Positions 17,512 to 28,107 are shown, counted from the stretch's first letter. The stretch is 64,000 nucleotides of DNA from Halorhabdus tiamatea SARL4B (GCF_000470655.1 NC_021921.1:620001-684000), one strand, 5' to 3'. Numbers and translations are program-made. Notes: a model not told the origin generated them from the sequence alone.

Positions 17512-20500
17512 TCAGTCTCCGGCCTCCGCGTGCCACCACTCGTCGGCGTGTTCGGAGAGGTTCGTCGGCCGTTCCTCCCGGCCGAGGAACTCCGCTTTCT
17601 CCGTGTCGTTCTCGAATTCGGCTTCGACGATACGATCGGCGATCGACTCGACGTCGACATCGTGATCCTCGCTGGATGAGACCCGAACGGGGGAGGTCCC
17701 GTCTTCACCGAACTCGAACTGAATGACAGTGTCGCTGGAATCCCGGACCGTCCCGTCGTACTGGGTCTCGAGCTCGTGGAGGGCGTTGATCAGCCGACGC
17801 TGGAGGTATCCGGACTTGGAGGTCCGGACTGCCGTGTCGACCAGCCCCTCGCGGCCACCCATCGCGTGGAAGAAGAACTCCTTCGGACCGAGGCCCTCGC
17901 GGTAGGAGTGCTCGACGAACCCGTGGGCCTCCGCCGAGAGGTCGTTGGCCTCGAAGTGGCTGAGCGTCCGGTCCTCGTAGCCACGGTTGATCCGCTCGCC
18001 CCGGACTGCCTGCTGGCCGACTGCCCCGGCCATCTGGGTCAGGTTGAGCATCGACCCACGCGCCCCGGAGTCGGCCATCACGACTGCCGGGTTGTCCGAC
18101 GCGAAGTGATCCTCGGCGATGTCACCCGCGCTGTCACGCGCCTGGCCGAGGGTCTGCATGATCTTCATCTCTAAGGTCTCGTCGACCGTCCGACCGGGGA
18201 GCGATTCGAGTTCGCCGGCCTCGTAGGTCTCGATGAGTTCCTGGACGCGGTCGTACGCACTCTCGATGGCTTCGTCGACCTGCTCGACAGCCGCCGGTGG
18301 GATCGACTCGTCGTCGATCCCGATCGAGAACCCGAAGTGCATGATCGTCCGGACCGCGAGCGTCGAGACTTCGTTGATGAAGATCCGCGCTCGCGTCTTG
18401 TCGTAGACCTTCGCGATCGTGTCGACGATCTCGCCGCCGAAGGCCCCGACTGCGCTGTCGTCGATCGTCCCATCGAGCAACTGACCGTCTTCGATGACGA
18501 CGTCGTCGCCCGCTTCGCTCGTGAACTCCAGATCCAGATCGTCGGGCAGGAGTTCGGAGAAGATCGACCGTCCTGTCCAGTAAGCCCGGCCGTCTTCTTC
18601 TCCATCGGGTTCAGGCAACTCGTCGACGTTCGTCGCCCGCAGGAGGTCGAGCGCTTGGGTCTCGTTGAACGTCGGGTTCTGGTTGGTCAACAGGTAGACC
18701 GCGGTGATGTGGTCCTGGATCGCGCCGATGATGTTCTCACCGAAGCGTGGGGATAACAACTGTTCTTGAACCCGCATCAAGACGCGTGCCTCCGCACGGG
18801 CCTCCTCGTTCTGGAGGGCGTGCATGTTCATCTCGTCGCCGTCGAAGTCCGCGTTGTACGGCGGACAGACGACCGTGTTCAGCCGGAACGTCTTGTAGGG
18901 CATCACCACGACCTCGTGGGCCATGATGGACATCCGGTGGAGGCTCGGCTGGCGATTGAAGATCACGATGTCGCCGTCGAGCAGATGGCGGGCGACTTCC
19001 CAGCCCGGCTCGACTTTCTCTGCGAGTTCCTCGCAGTTCTTCTCGGTCACCTTGAGTCGCCGACCGTCCGGCCGGCGGACGTAGTTCGCCCCCGGATGGG
19101 ACTCCGGTCCGTTGGCGACGTACTGGCGGGCCTCCGCGAGATTGCGCTCGTTGACGTTCATCGTCTGGGTCATCTCGCTGGCGACCCGGTCGGGCACCCC
19201 GACCTCGTTGAGCGAGAGGGTGGGGTCCGGTGAGATGACTGTCCGCGCGGAGAAGTTCACCCGCTTCCCGGAGAGGCTCCCCCGGAAGCGTCCCTCCTTA
19301 CCCTTCAGGCGCTGGGAGAGGGTCTTCAGCGGTCGCCCGGAACGGTGGCGGGCCGGCGGCGTCCCCGAAATCTCGTTGTCCATGAACGTTGTGACGTGGT
19401 ACTGCAGCAGTTCCCAGAGGTCCTCGATGATCAGCTGGGGCGCGCCGGCCTCACGGTTCTCCATGAAGCGCTGGTTGATCCGGATGATGTCCACCAGCTT
19501 GTGGGTGAGGTCGTCCTCTGACCGCTGGCCGTTGTCCAGCGTGATCGAGGGACGGGCCGTCACCGGCGGCACCGGCAGGACGGTGAGGACCATCCACTCC
19601 GGCCGGGAGGTCTCGGGGTTGACTCCGATGGCTTCGAGGTCGTCGTCCGGGATCTCCTCGAACCAGTCCCGAATGTCTGAGGGCATCAGCTTGTCCATGT
19701 CCTCCTCGAGGAGGTACGACGAGGGACTCTCGATTTCGAGTTCGTCGCCGAGATGCTCTTCGAGATCGTTGAAGCGATGGAGCGCGCTGCCGATCTCCTG
19801 GAGCGCGGGGATGTCGTTGCGGTCCGGGCGGTAGGTATCCGAGAGGAGTTCCCGGATCCGACCCGCATCGAACGCGCCGTCCGTCGCCTCTTCGAGTTCG
19901 TCCGGCGTGACTGGCTCGCCCTCCGGCGGATCCATCGCCATACTGAGGCGCTCGGCGAGTTCGGCGTGGGGGACCTCGATGATCTCGTAGTAGGTAGTGG
20001 GCTTCTCGTGTTTGACGTCGAACTGCTTTTCCCCGCAGTGGGGACACCGGCTGGCCGAACGGGCCTGCCGGATCGCCGACTTGAGGACGTCCGAGGGGTC
20101 GTTGCTGAGTTCGCGTGCCCGCCGGAGTTCCTCTTTGAACTCGCGTTTCTTGTCCTCGGCGGCGGCCGAGGCGGCCTCCAGGTCGACGTTCCCGTCACCG
20201 TCGGTGTACTTCGAGCCGTCGACCGCGGTCAGGCGCGAACACTCTCGACACGTTCCGCGAAGGAGCCGTCGGATGAGTTTCGAAAAGCCGACGTGGATGA
20301 CGGGCGCGGCGAGTTCGATGTGGCCGAAGTGGCCGTTACAGGACCCGCTGTGCTTGCCACAGGTCTTACACTCCAAACCGGGGTCGATCACGCCCAGCCG
20401 GGGGTCCATCAGCCCCATGTCGATAGGGAACCCGTCGTCGTCGTAGGTGTCGGCCGTGATGACCTTCGTGGCACTCATGTCGCGGTACTCCTCGGGGTTC

Positions 20501-20553
20501 ATCAGCCCGAAGCTGAGACGCCCGATCGACTTGGGTGATTGTCCTGTAGACAT
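17512..20553 (-). CDS. rpoA1: RNA polymerase subunit A' (Rpo1N)
   Basis: The 1013-residue largest-subunit N-part contains the zinc-binding [17 protein letters not shown] and the [11 protein letters not shown] ribbon near the N-terminus and the catalytic [12 protein letters not shown] motif with its three Asp. [19 protein letters not shown] precedes it as expected. It has no intein. The ATG at 20553 ([20 protein letters not shown]) lies one base after the rpoB' stop, so coupling is likely. An alternative ATG twelve codons upstream would overlap rpoB' and is rejected. Member of the operon rpoH-B''-B'-A'-A''-nusA. Confidence 0.97.
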   Translation of the reverse strand: MSTGQSPKSIGRLSFGLMNPEEYRDMSATKVITADTYDDDGFPIDMGLMDPRLGVIDPGLECKTCGKHSGSCNGHFGHIELAAPVIHVGFSKLIRRLLRGTCRECSRLTAVDGSKYTDGDGNVDLEAASAAAEDKKREFKEELRRARELSNDPSDVLKSAIRQARSASRCPHCGEKQFDVKHEKPTTYYEIIEVPHAELAERLSMAMDPPEGEPVTPDELEEATDGAFDAGRIRELLSDTYRPDRNDIPALQEIGSALHRFNDLEEHLGDELEIESPSSYLLEEDMDKLMPSDIRDWFEEIPDDDLEAIGVNPETSRPEWMVLTVLPVPPVTARPSITLDNGQRSEDDLTHKLVDIIRINQRFMENREAGAPQLIIEDLWELLQYHVTTFMDNEISGTPPARHRSGRPLKTLSQRLKGKEGRFRGSLSGKRVNFSARTVISPDPTLSLNEVGVPDRVASEMTQTMNVNERNLAEARQYVANGPESHPGANYVRRPDGRRLKVTEKNCEELAEKVEPGWEVARHLLDGDIVIFNRQPSLHRMSIMAHEVVVMPYKTFRLNTVVCPPYNADFDGDEMNMHALQNEEARAEARVLMRVQEQLLSPRFGENIIGAIQDHITAVYLLTNQNPTFNETQALDLLRATNVDELPEPDGEEDGRAYWTGRSIFSELLPDDLDLEFTSEAGDDVVIEDGQLLDGTIDDSAVGAFGGEIVDTIAKVYDKTRARIFINEVSTLAVRTIMHFGFSIGIDDESIPPAAVEQVDEAIESAYDRVQELIETYEAGELESLPGRTVDETLEMKIMQTLGQARDSAGDIAEDHFASDNPAVVMADSGARGSMLNLTQMAGAVGQQAVRGERINRGYEDRTLSHFEANDLSAEAHGFVEHSYREGLGPKEFFFHAMGGREGLVDTAVRTSKSGYLQRRLINALHELETQYDGTVRDSSDTVIQFEFGEDGTSPVRVSSSEDHDVDVESIADRIVEAEFENDTEKAEFLGREERPTNLSEHADEWWHAEAGD

Positions 20554-20554
20554 G

Positions 20555-22381
20555 TTAGACTGCGTCCTCCAGTTCGATCCGCGGGGCAATACCCAGGGCC
20601 TTCATCTCGTCTAAGAGGAGTTTGAACGCGTAACTCATTTCGACTTCGTGGACGTCGGTCTCCTCGCCGCAGTTGGGACAGTAGACGCGGCGCTGATCGA
20701 CGTTCTCGACGGCGGTCATGCCACACTGCCCACAGACGTTGATCCACTCCTGATCTGACTCGTCGAGCAGGCGCTCCTTGAGGGTCAGAGCGGCACCGTG
20801 CCCGATGAAGACGTCCCGTTCCATCTCGCCGATCCGGAGGCCACCCTCGCGGGCACGCCCCTCGGTCGGCTGGCGGGTCAGCACCTGGACCGGGCCACGC
20901 GAGCGGGCGTGAATCTTGTTCGAGACCATGTGGTAGAGCTTCTGGTAGAAGATGGTCCCGACGAAGATCTCGGCCTCGACCTTCTCGCCCGTGATGCCCG
21001 AGTACATGACCTCCTTGCCCGAGGAGTCGAATCCGTGGTCCTCCAGGGAGTCCCGGAGGTCTTCTTCGTCCTCGCCGGTGAAGGCCGTCCCGTCGACGCG
21101 TCGGCCTTCGAGCGCGCCGACCTTGCCGCCGATCATCTCCAGAATGTGACCGACGGTCATCCGCGAGGGCAAGGCGTGGGGATTGATGATGAGGTCCGGC
21201 ACCACGCCCTGCTCGGTGAAGGGCATGTCCTGCTGGGGGGCGATGTGGCCGACGATCCCCTTCTGGCCGTGCCGGGAGGCGAACTTGTCGCCGAGTTCCG
21301 GGATCCGCTCGTCGCGGACCTTGACCTTCGAGAGCTTCGAGCCGTCCTCACCCTCCATCAGGGTGACCGTGTCGACCACGCCGCTCTCACCGGAGCGCAT
21401 GGTGACGCTCGTCTCGCGGCGCTTCTGGGGGGAGAGGCCACCCATGTCGTCCGGCTCTTCGAGGAACCGCGGCGGCGAGGTCTTCCCGAGCAGGACGGCG
21501 TTCTCGCCGACCTTCGTCTCGGGGTTGACCAGGCCGTCCTCGTCGAGATGCGTGTAGGCGTCCTCGCCGCGTGCGCCCCGAACCTCGTCGTCCGGGATCT
21601 CGAAGCGATCCTCCTGGCCACCGGGGTAGCGGCGCTCCTCGCCTTCGTAGGTCCGGAAGAAGTGCGAGCGAGCGAGTGCACGCTCGACCGACCCCTTGTT
21701 CATGACGAGGGCGTCCTCGATGTTGAACCCCTCGTAGGACATGACCGCGACCGTGAAGTTCTGAGCGGCTGGGCGGTCGTCGTAGCCGATCTGCTCGGTG
21801 GTCTGGGTCTTGACCATCGACAGCTGGGGGTAATGCAACAGGTGCTGGCGCGTGTCCGGGCGAACCCGGTAGTTCGCGCTGGGTAGCCCCAGAGACTGCT
21901 TGATCATCCCCGACCCCATCGTAATCCGCGGGCTGGCGTTGTGCTCGGGGTAGGGGATCATCCCCGCACCGATCCCGAAGATGAGCTGTGGGTCGACTTC
22001 GAGGTGGGTATGATTCTCCGTGAGTTCGTCCGTGTCGACGGCGACGAGGATGTCCTCTTCCTCCTCGGCGTCGATGAACTCGACGAACCCGCGATCGACG
22101 AGGTCCTCGAAAGTGAGTTCATCGTTCTCGATGGCGGCGTACTCCTCGTCGGAGATCAGCGGCTCGCCGTCCTCGACGACCAGGAGTGGGCGGCGCGCCC
22201 GGCCGGCGTCGGCGTTGATGATGACTTCGCCGGTGCGGGGTTTCACCGAGACGTTGACCATCTCGCTGATCTCGCCGCGGCGGCGCGCGCGTCGCACCTG
22301 GTCGGCGAGCTGGTTCGGTTCGGGATGGGTCCCGACGAGACTTCCGTTGACGTAGACTTTGGCGTCGCGTCCCTGACTCAT
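20555..22381 (-). CDS. rpoB1: RNA polymerase subunit B' (Rpo2C)
   Basis: The 608-residue C-terminal half of the second-largest subunit. It carries the conserved [20 protein letters not shown] and [10 protein letters not shown] (lobe that contacts the nascent chain and substrate), [20 protein letters not shown], and the clamp zinc ribbon [12 protein letters not shown]...YCPNCG near residues 545-575. Splitting of subunit B into B'' and B' is typical for haloarchaea and methanogens. It starts one base after the rpoB'' stop. Confidence 0.97.
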   Translation of the reverse strand: MSQGRDAKVYVNGSLVGTHPEPNQLADQVRRARRRGEISEMVNVSVKPRTGEVIINADAGRARRPLLVVEDGEPLISDEEYAAIENDELTFEDLVDRGFVEFIDAEEEEDILVAVDTDELTENHTHLEVDPQLIFGIGAGMIPYPEHNASPRITMGSGMIKQSLGLPSANYRVRPDTRQHLLHYPQLSMVKTQTTEQIGYDDRPAAQNFTVAVMSYEGFNIEDALVMNKGSVERALARSHFFRTYEGEERRYPGGQEDRFEIPDDEVRGARGEDAYTHLDEDGLVNPETKVGENAVLLGKTSPPRFLEEPDDMGGLSPQKRRETSVTMRSGESGVVDTVTLMEGEDGSKLSKVKVRDERIPELGDKFASRHGQKGIVGHIAPQQDMPFTEQGVVPDLIINPHALPSRMTVGHILEMIGGKVGALEGRRVDGTAFTGEDEEDLRDSLEDHGFDSSGKEVMYSGITGEKVEAEIFVGTIFYQKLYHMVSNKIHARSRGPVQVLTRQPTEGRAREGGLRIGEMERDVFIGHGAALTLKERLLDESDQEWINVCGQCGMTAVENVDQRRVYCPNCGEETDVHEVEMSYAFKLLLDEMKALGIAPRIELEDAV

Positions 22382-22382
22382 G

Positions 22383-23948
22383 TTAATCGTCCGCGGGCTG
22401 TTGTGCAGCTGTCTCGATGGCGGGGATGCCCTGGACCCCCATCTCAGCGAGCGTCTGTTTGAGTTCCCGTTCGTCCTCGACGTGCTGGGAGAGTTCCATC
22501 GCCTGCGCGAAGTTCTTCACCAGCCCACAATTGGGACCCTCGGGCGTCTCCGAGGGACAGATCCGGCCCCACTGCGTGGCGTGGAGGTCACGCGCTTCGA
22601 AGTGTGGCTGTGACCGACTCAGCGGCGACCGCAGCCGACGGAGGTGGGAAAGCACGCCCATGAAGTCGGTCCGGTCGACCAGCTGGCTCACGCCGGAGCG
22701 CCCGCCGACCCAGTTGCCGGTCGCGATCGGGTGCTCGAGACGTTCGGTGAGCACGTCAGATCGGACGACCGTCGAGACCGACAACTGGCGGTTGCGCATG
22801 TTTGCGCGTTCGAGCTGGTACTTCACGTCGCGTGCCAGCTTGTTCAGCGCCGTCCGGAAGAGGTCCCGCATGAGGTCCCCGGAGACTTTCAGGCGCTTGT
22901 TGGCGTAGTGGTCCTTGTCGTCGCTCTCCCGGCGGTCCAAGGCGAGTTCGAAACACGCCTCGGCCATCCGACAGAGGTAGTAGGCCTTGTTGATCCGGAC
23001 CTCCTCCTCGTCGATGCCCTCCTCGTGGAGGTGCGGCAGGAGATACCGGTCGATGACGTAGTTGGCCCGCTTGAGCTGGTAGTTCTTGCCCTGCCCGGAG
23101 GCGACCCGCTGACCCAGCGTCTCGATGGCTTCCTCCTGAGTCTGGACTTCGGCAGCCTCCAGATTCTCGAGCATGAACTTCACGATCTCGGGATCGTCGC
23201 TAACCTGATGGACGATCTCCTCGTCGCTTTCGAGGCCAAGTGCGCGCACGAGCGTGACGAAGTTGACCGAGCCCGAGACGCTCGGGAACGACACTTCGAG
23301 CAGGCCGTCCCGCGTCCGCTCGGTCAGCACCAGTGCCCGGTAGCCACGGCGCTGGGAGAAGGTCTTTGCGACCTGGATCTCGTCACCGTACTTGGTGTCG
23401 TATTCGGCGAGGATCTTGTTCGGCGCGAGGTCCTCGCTGGTCATCAGGACGCGTTCGGAGCCGTTGACGATGAAGTACCCACCGGGGTCGGCGGGGTCCT
23501 CGCCGATGTCGATGAGTTCCTCGTCGGTGAAGCCGGCAATGTTACACTTCTGTGAGCCGACCATGATCGGCATCCGACCGACCTTCGTCTCGGTCTGGTC
23601 GACGACCCGCTCTTCCTCTTCCTCGCCGCCCTTGACGATCGCCATTTCCATGAAGACCGGCGCGGCGTAGGTGATGTTCCGGAGGCGGGCCTCCTGGGGG
23701 TACAGCAGTTCCTCGCTGCCGTCGGCCTCCCGGACCCGCGGGGTGACGATCCGGACGTCACCGAGTTCGACCCACACCGGTTCCTCGCCCTCCTTGTCGC
23801 CGATGTCGGTCTCGATGGTCGCCTTTTCGTCGACGACCTCCTGCATGCCCCGGTCGAGGAACGCGTTGAACGACCGGAAGTGATGTTCGGCGAGTCGATC
23901 CCTCGAGAAGTACTCCCGTGATATGGTGCGTCGGTGTTCCGTGTCCAT
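22383..23948 (-). CDS. rpoB2: RNA polymerase subunit B'' (Rpo2N)
   Basis: The 521-residue N-terminal half of subunit B. The start [20 protein letters not shown], the protrusion/lobe regions with [20 protein letters not shown], and the fork region [20 protein letters not shown] followed by [20 protein letters not shown] are all diagnostic and in normal order. The gene is one base from rpoH upstream and one base from rpoB' downstream, consistent with a tightly translated operon. Confidence 0.97.
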   Translation of the reverse strand: MDTEHRRTISREYFSRDRLAEHHFRSFNAFLDRGMQEVVDEKATIETDIGDKEGEEPVWVELGDVRIVTPRVREADGSEELLYPQEARLRNITYAAPVFMEMAIVKGGEEEEERVVDQTETKVGRMPIMVGSQKCNIAGFTDEELIDIGEDPADPGGYFIVNGSERVLMTSEDLAPNKILAEYDTKYGDEIQVAKTFSQRRGYRALVLTERTRDGLLEVSFPSVSGSVNFVTLVRALGLESDEEIVHQVSDDPEIVKFMLENLEAAEVQTQEEAIETLGQRVASGQGKNYQLKRANYVIDRYLLPHLHEEGIDEEEVRINKAYYLCRMAEACFELALDRRESDDKDHYANKRLKVSGDLMRDLFRTALNKLARDVKYQLERANMRNRQLSVSTVVRSDVLTERLEHPIATGNWVGGRSGVSQLVDRTDFMGVLSHLRRLRSPLSRSQPHFEARDLHATQWGRICPSETPEGPNCGLVKNFAQAMELSQHVEDERELKQTLAEMGVQGIPAIETAAQQPADD

Positions 23949-23949
23949 G

Positions 23950-24177
23950 TTATTCCACGACGAGTCGATAGACGACCGCGGTGTCAGTTGTTCGTGAGTC
24001 CCGGGCGATCTCGATGACGTCCCCGACCTCTGCCTCGTCAGGCAGCGCCGGATCCGCGCGTTTGATCTTCGGGAGGTCTGTCCGTTTGATGTCGTATTCC
24101 CCGAGCACGTCCTCGAGTTTCTCGTCGTCGAGGACGGTGTGCTCCGGGACGAGTTCGTGTTGGCTTACATCTACCAT
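23950..24177 (-). CDS. rpoH: RNA polymerase subunit H (Rpo5)
   Basis: The 75-residue protein [20 protein letters not shown] matches archaeal subunit H (homologous to the C-terminal domain of eukaryotic Rpb5) over its full length, ending [11 protein letters not shown]. It is the first gene of the polymerase operon; a TATA-like element lies about 70 bases upstream of the ATG. Confidence 0.96.
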   Translation of the reverse strand: MVDVSQHELVPEHTVLDDEKLEDVLGEYDIKRTDLPKIKRADPALPDEAEVGDVIEIARDSRTTDTAVVYRLVVE

Positions 24178-24244
24178 GTGTGGGGTGGCTGTATCGACTG
24201 GAGAAGGCTGTTCGAGATACTACAGGCGTCTACAGGCGGGAGGC

Positions 24245-24250
24245 ATTTAA
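24245..24250 (-). promoter_or_regulatory. candidate TATA box for the rpoH-nusA operon
   Basis: On the minus strand the sequence GCGTTAAATGCC lies about 70 bases upstream of the rpoH ATG. With the usual archaeal distance of about 26 bases from TATA centre to start site, transcription would begin near 24221, leaving a leader of roughly 44 bases. It is the only AT-rich hexamer in the right region. By-eye call only. Confidence 0.4.
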
Positions 24251-24421
24251 CGCTTGTCAATAACGCCGGCATCGGCTATCGACGTGGGGGCGATCAGTAC
24301 CCATGTGTAAGTCAACCATGGATAAAGGTGTTCTGGTCGGAGTGGAAGTGGTCACGGGACGTGAGACCACGACAGATCGCCCCACGGCATCCGTCCGCAG
24401 TCCGGATCTGTTTGGAAAGCC

Positions 24422-24428
24422 TTAATAT
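24422..24428 (+). promoter_or_regulatory. candidate TATA box for tRNA-Asp
   Basis: TTAATAT in the context GCCTTAATATGGG is centred about 33 bases before the mature tRNA 5' end, a plausible position for an archaeal promoter that gives a short 5' leader removed by RNase P. By-eye call. Confidence 0.5.
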
Positions 24429-24457
24429 GGGCACCCCGATACGGAGTAGTGTAGCAG

Positions 24458-24530
24458 GCCCGGATGGTGTAGTGGCCCATCATACGACCCTGTCACGGTC
24501 GTGACGCGGGTTCAAATCCCGCTCCGGGCG
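24458..24530 (+). tRNA. tRNA-Asp (anticodon GTC)
   Basis: A 73-base cloverleaf: acceptor GCCCGGA pairs with TCCGGGC plus discriminator G; the anticodon stem/loop ACGACCCTGTCACGGTCGT contains GTC; the T arm is GCGGG TTCAAAT CCCGC. The 22 bases of its 3' end recur twice downstream (see the repeat entry). It is divergent from rpoH. Confidence 0.95.
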
Positions 24531-24786
24531 CTTCTCTGAATTCAACTCCGTGAGCGATCGCGTTAGCGTGTCGCGAACAGCCGAATGCTGTGTGCGACCA
24601 AGAGAGATTTGAACCCTGCCAGTCGCGCGCAACGAAGTGAGCACGTCTGGCTTCGGTTCACAATCCCGCTCCGGGCGTACTTTTGCGGCGAGCAAACTCG
24701 CGAGCCGCAAATACCCAAAAAGGGATTTGAACCCTGGAAGACGAGCGGTAGCGAGTCTTCATCCGGTTCAAATCCCGCTCCGGGCG
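24531..24786 (+). repeat. two imperfect palindromic units, each ending in a copy of the tRNA-Asp 3' end
   Basis: The last 22 bases of tRNA-Asp (GGTTCAAATCCCGCTCCGGG plus CG) recur perfectly at 24765-24786 and, with one inserted C, at 24655-24677. Each copy is preceded by an inverted copy of the T-arm sequence (GGGATTTGAACC at 24722-24733; GATTTGAACC at 24606-24615), and between the arms lies a second inner dyad (GAAGAC/GTCTTC in one, GCCAG/CTGGC in the other). A further hairpin TTGCGGC/GCCGCAA lies between the units. The sequence after the last copy (CTTCTCAAATTCAAATCC) resembles the sequence after the true tRNA (CTTCTCTGAATTCAACTCC), as expected if the units were inserted at, or duplicated from, the tRNA 3' end. 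No coding sequence is seen. Confidence 0.8.
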
Positions 24787-24876
24787 TCTTCTCAAATTCA
24801 AATCCTGGAGGAAGACGGCAGTGCCGAGCAACCTGGGCCGGGGAACACCGGAACAGAGAGGAGCGTCCAGTCGCGT

Positions 24877-25323
24877 CTACTCGTCCATGCTGGCCGCCTG
24901 GGCGCGGATCTCGTCGAGCGTGGTCCCGTCGTAGGAGTTCTCGAGCAACGCGACGAGCGCAGCGACGCCAAGTGCCTGCCTGACGTCGGGTTCCAGGTCG
25001 GTGTCTGGATCCGGAGCGTCCCCGAGGTCCGCGAGCGTGTCGTCGTCGATGTCCAGGACTTCGTGGAGATCCAGTTCCTCGACGGCGGTGAGATGTGAGA
25101 AGTCAGCGAGGCCGGCACGCACGTCCGCCAGCAGCTGGTCGTGATAGGCAACCTCGGGGTCGAGTGGTCGTGCGCCGTGACGAACGCCCTGGAGGTACTG
25201 GATCGACGAGCGGTGTAAGAATCCGTCACGCGGCTCCGTAGCACCGCTGAGCCGTTCCCCACACCGGTCACAGTACCGCGCGTCGTCCTCGGCGTCGGCA
25301 CCACAGTACGGACACTCGATCAT
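24877..25323 (-). CDS. zinc-ribbon protein, function unknown
   Basis: The 148-residue acidic protein starts MIECPYCGADAEDDARYCDR and has one rubredoxin-like zinc ribbon (CPYCG...CDRCG) at residues 4-21. The remainder is an alpha-helical region without recognised motif, ending LDEIRAQAASMDE. The ATG at 25323 puts the ribbon at the very N-terminus as in related haloarchaeal proteins; an upstream in-frame ATG adds only nine residues. Possibly a nucleic-acid or protein-binding adaptor; no better assignment. Confidence 0.7.
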   Translation of the reverse strand: MIECPYCGADAEDDARYCDRCGERLSGATEPRDGFLHRSSIQYLQGVRHGARPLDPEVAYHDQLLADVRAGLADFSHLTAVEELDLHEVLDIDDDTLADLGDAPDPDTDLEPDVRQALGVAALVALLENSYDGTTLDEIRAQAASMDE

Positions 25324-25411
25324 GGGGACTGGTTCGACCCTCCCCATCAATTGCCTTTCGCCGATATGGAGTTCAGTATTCGTCTAGTGTGGTGACGTCA
25401 GCTCTTCTTTC

Positions 25412-25782
25412 AACAGCAAGAAAGCCCCAGCCGGCTACGCTCCCAGGCCTCGCTGCGCTCCTCGGTCGCTTCGCTCCCTGTGGTGCTTACGTCGGCCGGG
25501 TTCGCGTAGCCGGCTGCCCCTTTCAGTCCCGCCCAATTTGGTTTGCCACGCCGGGTGGGACTGAAAGGGGCGTGTAGTTCGACGAGCGAGACGATGTAAG
25601 TAGCGAGGGACCGCAGGTTCCTCGGACCATGCGAACGGCGGCTTCGCCGCCGTGAGCAGAGACCGCAACGAACGTAGTGAGTGAGGTCCACAGCGAGTCG
25701 CAGCCAGTGCGGGACCGAGGTCCCGCTTGAAGTCGGCGCTACGCGCCGACGACGTCGAACGACACGGGGCTTTCTTGCTGTT
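25412..25782. repeat. 371-bp element bounded by 17-bp perfect inverted repeats, filled with hairpins
   Basis: AACAGCAAGAAAGCCCC at 25412-25428 is matched exactly by its complement at 25766-25782. Inside are further perfect dyads: CAGCCGGCTACGC (25428-25440) with its complement at 25504-25516; CCCCTTTCAGTCCC (25517-25530) with its complement at 25557-25570; and short GC hairpins (CGGCGGCTTCGCCGCCG, GCGGGACCGAGGTCCCGC, GTCGGCGCTACGCGCCGAC). No convincing open reading frame and no clear target-site duplication were found. It could be a MITE-like non-autonomous element or a highly structured RNA gene; it fills the space between the zinc-ribbon gene and the next gene. Confidence 0.75.
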
Positions 25783-25880
25783 CTCATTCTACTTCCCAGC
25801 AACTCCTGGGAGGCTTACAGGATTGGATACAGACAATGCTAGGCGAGAAGGGTTTTGTATTGCGACCCGAAACGGCGAGC

Positions 25881-26540
25881 ATGGACCAGCCGGACGAACC
25901 CAGCGGCGAACTCCCGGGCATGCTCGCCGAGGAGTATCTACAGCGCGAGGCAGGGGTGCGGGCGCTACTCGACGATCTCGATCGCCAGGCGCTCGAGGGT
26001 GACCACGAAGGGGTGCGCGAACGGATCCGGTCACTCGCCGAGACCGACCAGGGCGTCTTCTTCACGATCGCGTTGAGCCTGACCGGCTCGGCGCAGTTCT
26101 TCGGCGACGTCGAAGCCCAACTCGACGTGTCTGCCGCCGATCGACTTCGGGATCTCGCCGAGACGTATCCCGCCTTAGAGCAGCCATTCAACGTCGTCAG
26201 GCGCGAGCAGGCCCACGATCGGCGGAATCCAGTGACTGGCCTCCAGACGACGACCAGCTATCACGCCGAGGAAGAGCTACCCCTGATCCGCTATACGGTT
26301 TCGTCCGGGTCGGTCGACCTCTACGAGGGGTGTGAATCGCCCGAGGAGATCCTCGGTGTGGCGACGCAGTTCGTCCAGTCGACGACCGATTCTCTGGACG
26401 CCGCACTCGACGAGGAGTTCTCCGTGAACACCGAAGAGTTGAGCAACCTCATCGATCGCCGGGAGGAACTCGAATCCGAACTCGACCGGCTGCGCGACCA
26501 GATCGACGAACTCCGTCGTCGGCCGATCGGCGACGAGTGA
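25881..26540 (+). CDS. acidic protein with C-terminal coiled coil, unknown function
   Basis: The 219-residue protein begins MDQPDEPSGELPGMLAEEYL and is mostly alpha-helical. The last 35 residues (ELSNLIDRREELESELDRLR onward) show heptad-like Leu/Ile spacing and should form a coiled coil. No catalytic motif. The start was chosen at the ATG 45 bases downstream of the longest frame because the extension (MLGEKGFVLRPETAS) lies in the boundary of the hairpin element and does not look conserved. A haloarchaeal hypothetical protein. Confidence 0.65.
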   Translation: MDQPDEPSGELPGMLAEEYLQREAGVRALLDDLDRQALEGDHEGVRERIRSLAETDQGVFFTIALSLTGSAQFFGDVEAQLDVSAADRLRDLAETYPALEQPFNVVRREQAHDRRNPVTGLQTTTSYHAEEELPLIRYTVSSGSVDLYEGCESPEEILGVATQFVQSTTDSLDAALDEEFSVNTEELSNLIDRREELESELDRLRDQIDELRRRPIGDE

Positions 26541-26583
26541 ACACGTTCGGCGTTCCGACGGGGAGTACCGTTGGTTGTGGAGT

Positions 26584-27294
26584 TCAGCGTATCGTCAGCG
26601 TCGCCAGACCGATCGTCGCTATCGACATGAGTGCGAGCACGCCCAGTGCCGTGACGAAGTCCGTCTGACTCCCCCCATCCAGGATGACGTATTCCATCGC
26701 GTCGATGAGGTACGTTATCGGCATCGCTCTGGCCGGCCACTCGAGATACACCGGCAACGTCTCGACCGGCGTGAAGGTGCCACCGAGGATGACCTGCGGG
26801 GAGATGACCAGGGGGATGAACTGGATCGCCTGGAACTCGGTGCGGGCGAACAGCGACAACACCACGCCGATCCCGAGCGCCGAGAACGCCCCCAGCAACT
26901 CGACGAGTACGAACAGCGCGAGGCCGTTCGCAAAACTCGTCTCCAGGAAGACGATCGCCGAGGTCAACAGAATCACGGACTGGATCGCGGCGAGGACGCC
27001 GTAGCCGAGGACGTACCCCAGGACGAACCCGCTGCGAGAGATCGGCGAAACAAGCACCCGTTCGAGCGTCCCGGCCGTTCGCTCCCGAAGGAACCCGATC
27101 GCCGTCAGAATGTACGTCAGGAAGAACACGAACACACCCAACAGGATCGGCGTGACAGGTTCGGGACGGGCGAAGACTTCACTGAAGAGATAGATGATGA
27201 ACACGGGGACGACCACGACGAGTCCGAGCGTCCGCCGATCACCCCGTAACCCGCGGAGGATACGGATCGCGACCGGGAGGGTTCCGCGGATCAT
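26584..27294 (-). CDS. ABC-2 type transporter permease
   Basis: The 236-residue protein has six hydrophobic segments in the ABC-2 arrangement, beginning LGLVVVVPVFIIYLFSEVFA, with the family motif region RERTAGTLERVLVSPISRSG between spans 2 and 3 and ISPQVILGGTFTPVETLPVY near the fifth. Its ATG overlaps the stop of the ATP-binding gene by four bases, so the two make one exporter. Substrate unknown; such pairs export drugs, lipids or polysaccharides. Confidence 0.88.
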   Translation of the reverse strand: MIRGTLPVAIRILRGLRGDRRTLGLVVVVPVFIIYLFSEVFARPEPVTPILLGVFVFFLTYILTAIGFLRERTAGTLERVLVSPISRSGFVLGYVLGYGVLAAIQSVILLTSAIVFLETSFANGLALFVLVELLGAFSALGIGVVLSLFARTEFQAIQFIPLVISPQVILGGTFTPVETLPVYLEWPARAMPITYLIDAMEYVILDGGSQTDFVTALGVLALMSIATIGLATLTIR

Positions 27295-28022
27295 AACTCC
27301 GCCTCGAGCAAGGCGAGAAACGCCGCTTCCATCGAATTTGTGCCGGTGCGCTCGCGGTGGGACTCGGGGTCGTCGAACGCGAGTACGCGACCGTCCCGCA
27401 GAAAGAGCACCTGATCACACTGGGAGGCCTCCGCGAGGTAATGCGTCGAAACCAGGATCGTCGCCCCACCGTCGCGTCGATCACGGAACGCGTCCCACAT
27501 CGATGCCCGGAGTTCCGGATCGAGGCCGACAGTCGGTTCGTCGAGGACGAGGAGTGCAGGATCGTGGACGAAGGCACACGCGAGGCTCGCGCGTCTGATC
27601 ATCCCGCCCGAGAGGGACGCGATCCGGCTTTCGGCCCGCTCGGCCAGCGACACCGTCGAGAGTGCACGCTCGATGGCATCCGCACGGTTCTCGACGCCGT
27701 ACAGTCGCGCGAAAAACGCCAGGTTCTCTCGCACGGTGAGGTCCTCGTAGAGTGCCCGGTGCTGTGGCATGTACCCGATCCGAGCGCGATCGGCCGCGCC
27801 GAGCGTTCGGGCCGCCGTTCCGTCGATCCGTGCCTCGCCGGCCGTCGGCGTTTCCACCCCGAGCAGACAGCGAAGGAGTGTCGTCTTTCCCGACCCGTTC
27901 GGGCCGGCGATTCCCACGATCGACGGCTCGGCGAGTTCGAGATCGATACCCCGGAGCGCCGTTGTATCCCCGAAGGTCTTTTCCAGACCATCGAGGATGA
28001 CCTCTGAATCAACCCGTGACAT
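27291..28022 (-). CDS. ABC transporter ATP-binding protein
   Basis: The 243-residue ATPase has Walker A GPNGSGKTTLL, the Q-loop at YMPQHRALYEDLTV, the signature LSGGMIRRASLACA, Walker B LLVLDEPTVGLDP and the switch His in LVSTHYLAEA. It is the first gene of a two-gene operon with the overlapping ABC-2 permease. The Bat-like regulator starts 85 bases away in the opposite direction, so it may control the exporter. Confidence 0.92.
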   Translation of the reverse strand: MSRVDSEVILDGLEKTFGDTTALRGIDLELAEPSIVGIAGPNGSGKTTLLRCLLGVETPTAGEARIDGTAARTLGAADRARIGYMPQHRALYEDLTVRENLAFFARLYGVENRADAIERALSTVSLAERAESRIASLSGGMIRRASLACAFVHDPALLVLDEPTVGLDPELRASMWDAFRDRRDGGATILVSTHYLAEASQCDQVLFLRDGRVLAFDDPESHRERTGTNSMEAAFLALLEAEL

Positions 28023-28107
28023 GACTGGAACGTCGGCGGGAACTGCGGTAGGGATTCTGCCGGCTATAGCAGGCTGATTTAAGTTTCAGAGGGGAATCGG
28101 TGCGCCT

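Noticed and set aside
24531-24786. tRNA-derived repeats considered as a CRISPR array or additional tRNA genes
   Set aside because: The repeated part is only the tRNA 3' end; no acceptor 5' strand or anticodon arm is present, and the intervals are themselves palindromic.
25412-25782. Hairpin-rich element considered as RNase P RNA or SRP RNA
   Set aside because: The conserved core motifs of those RNAs that I know are not present, and perfect terminal inverted repeats are not expected of them.
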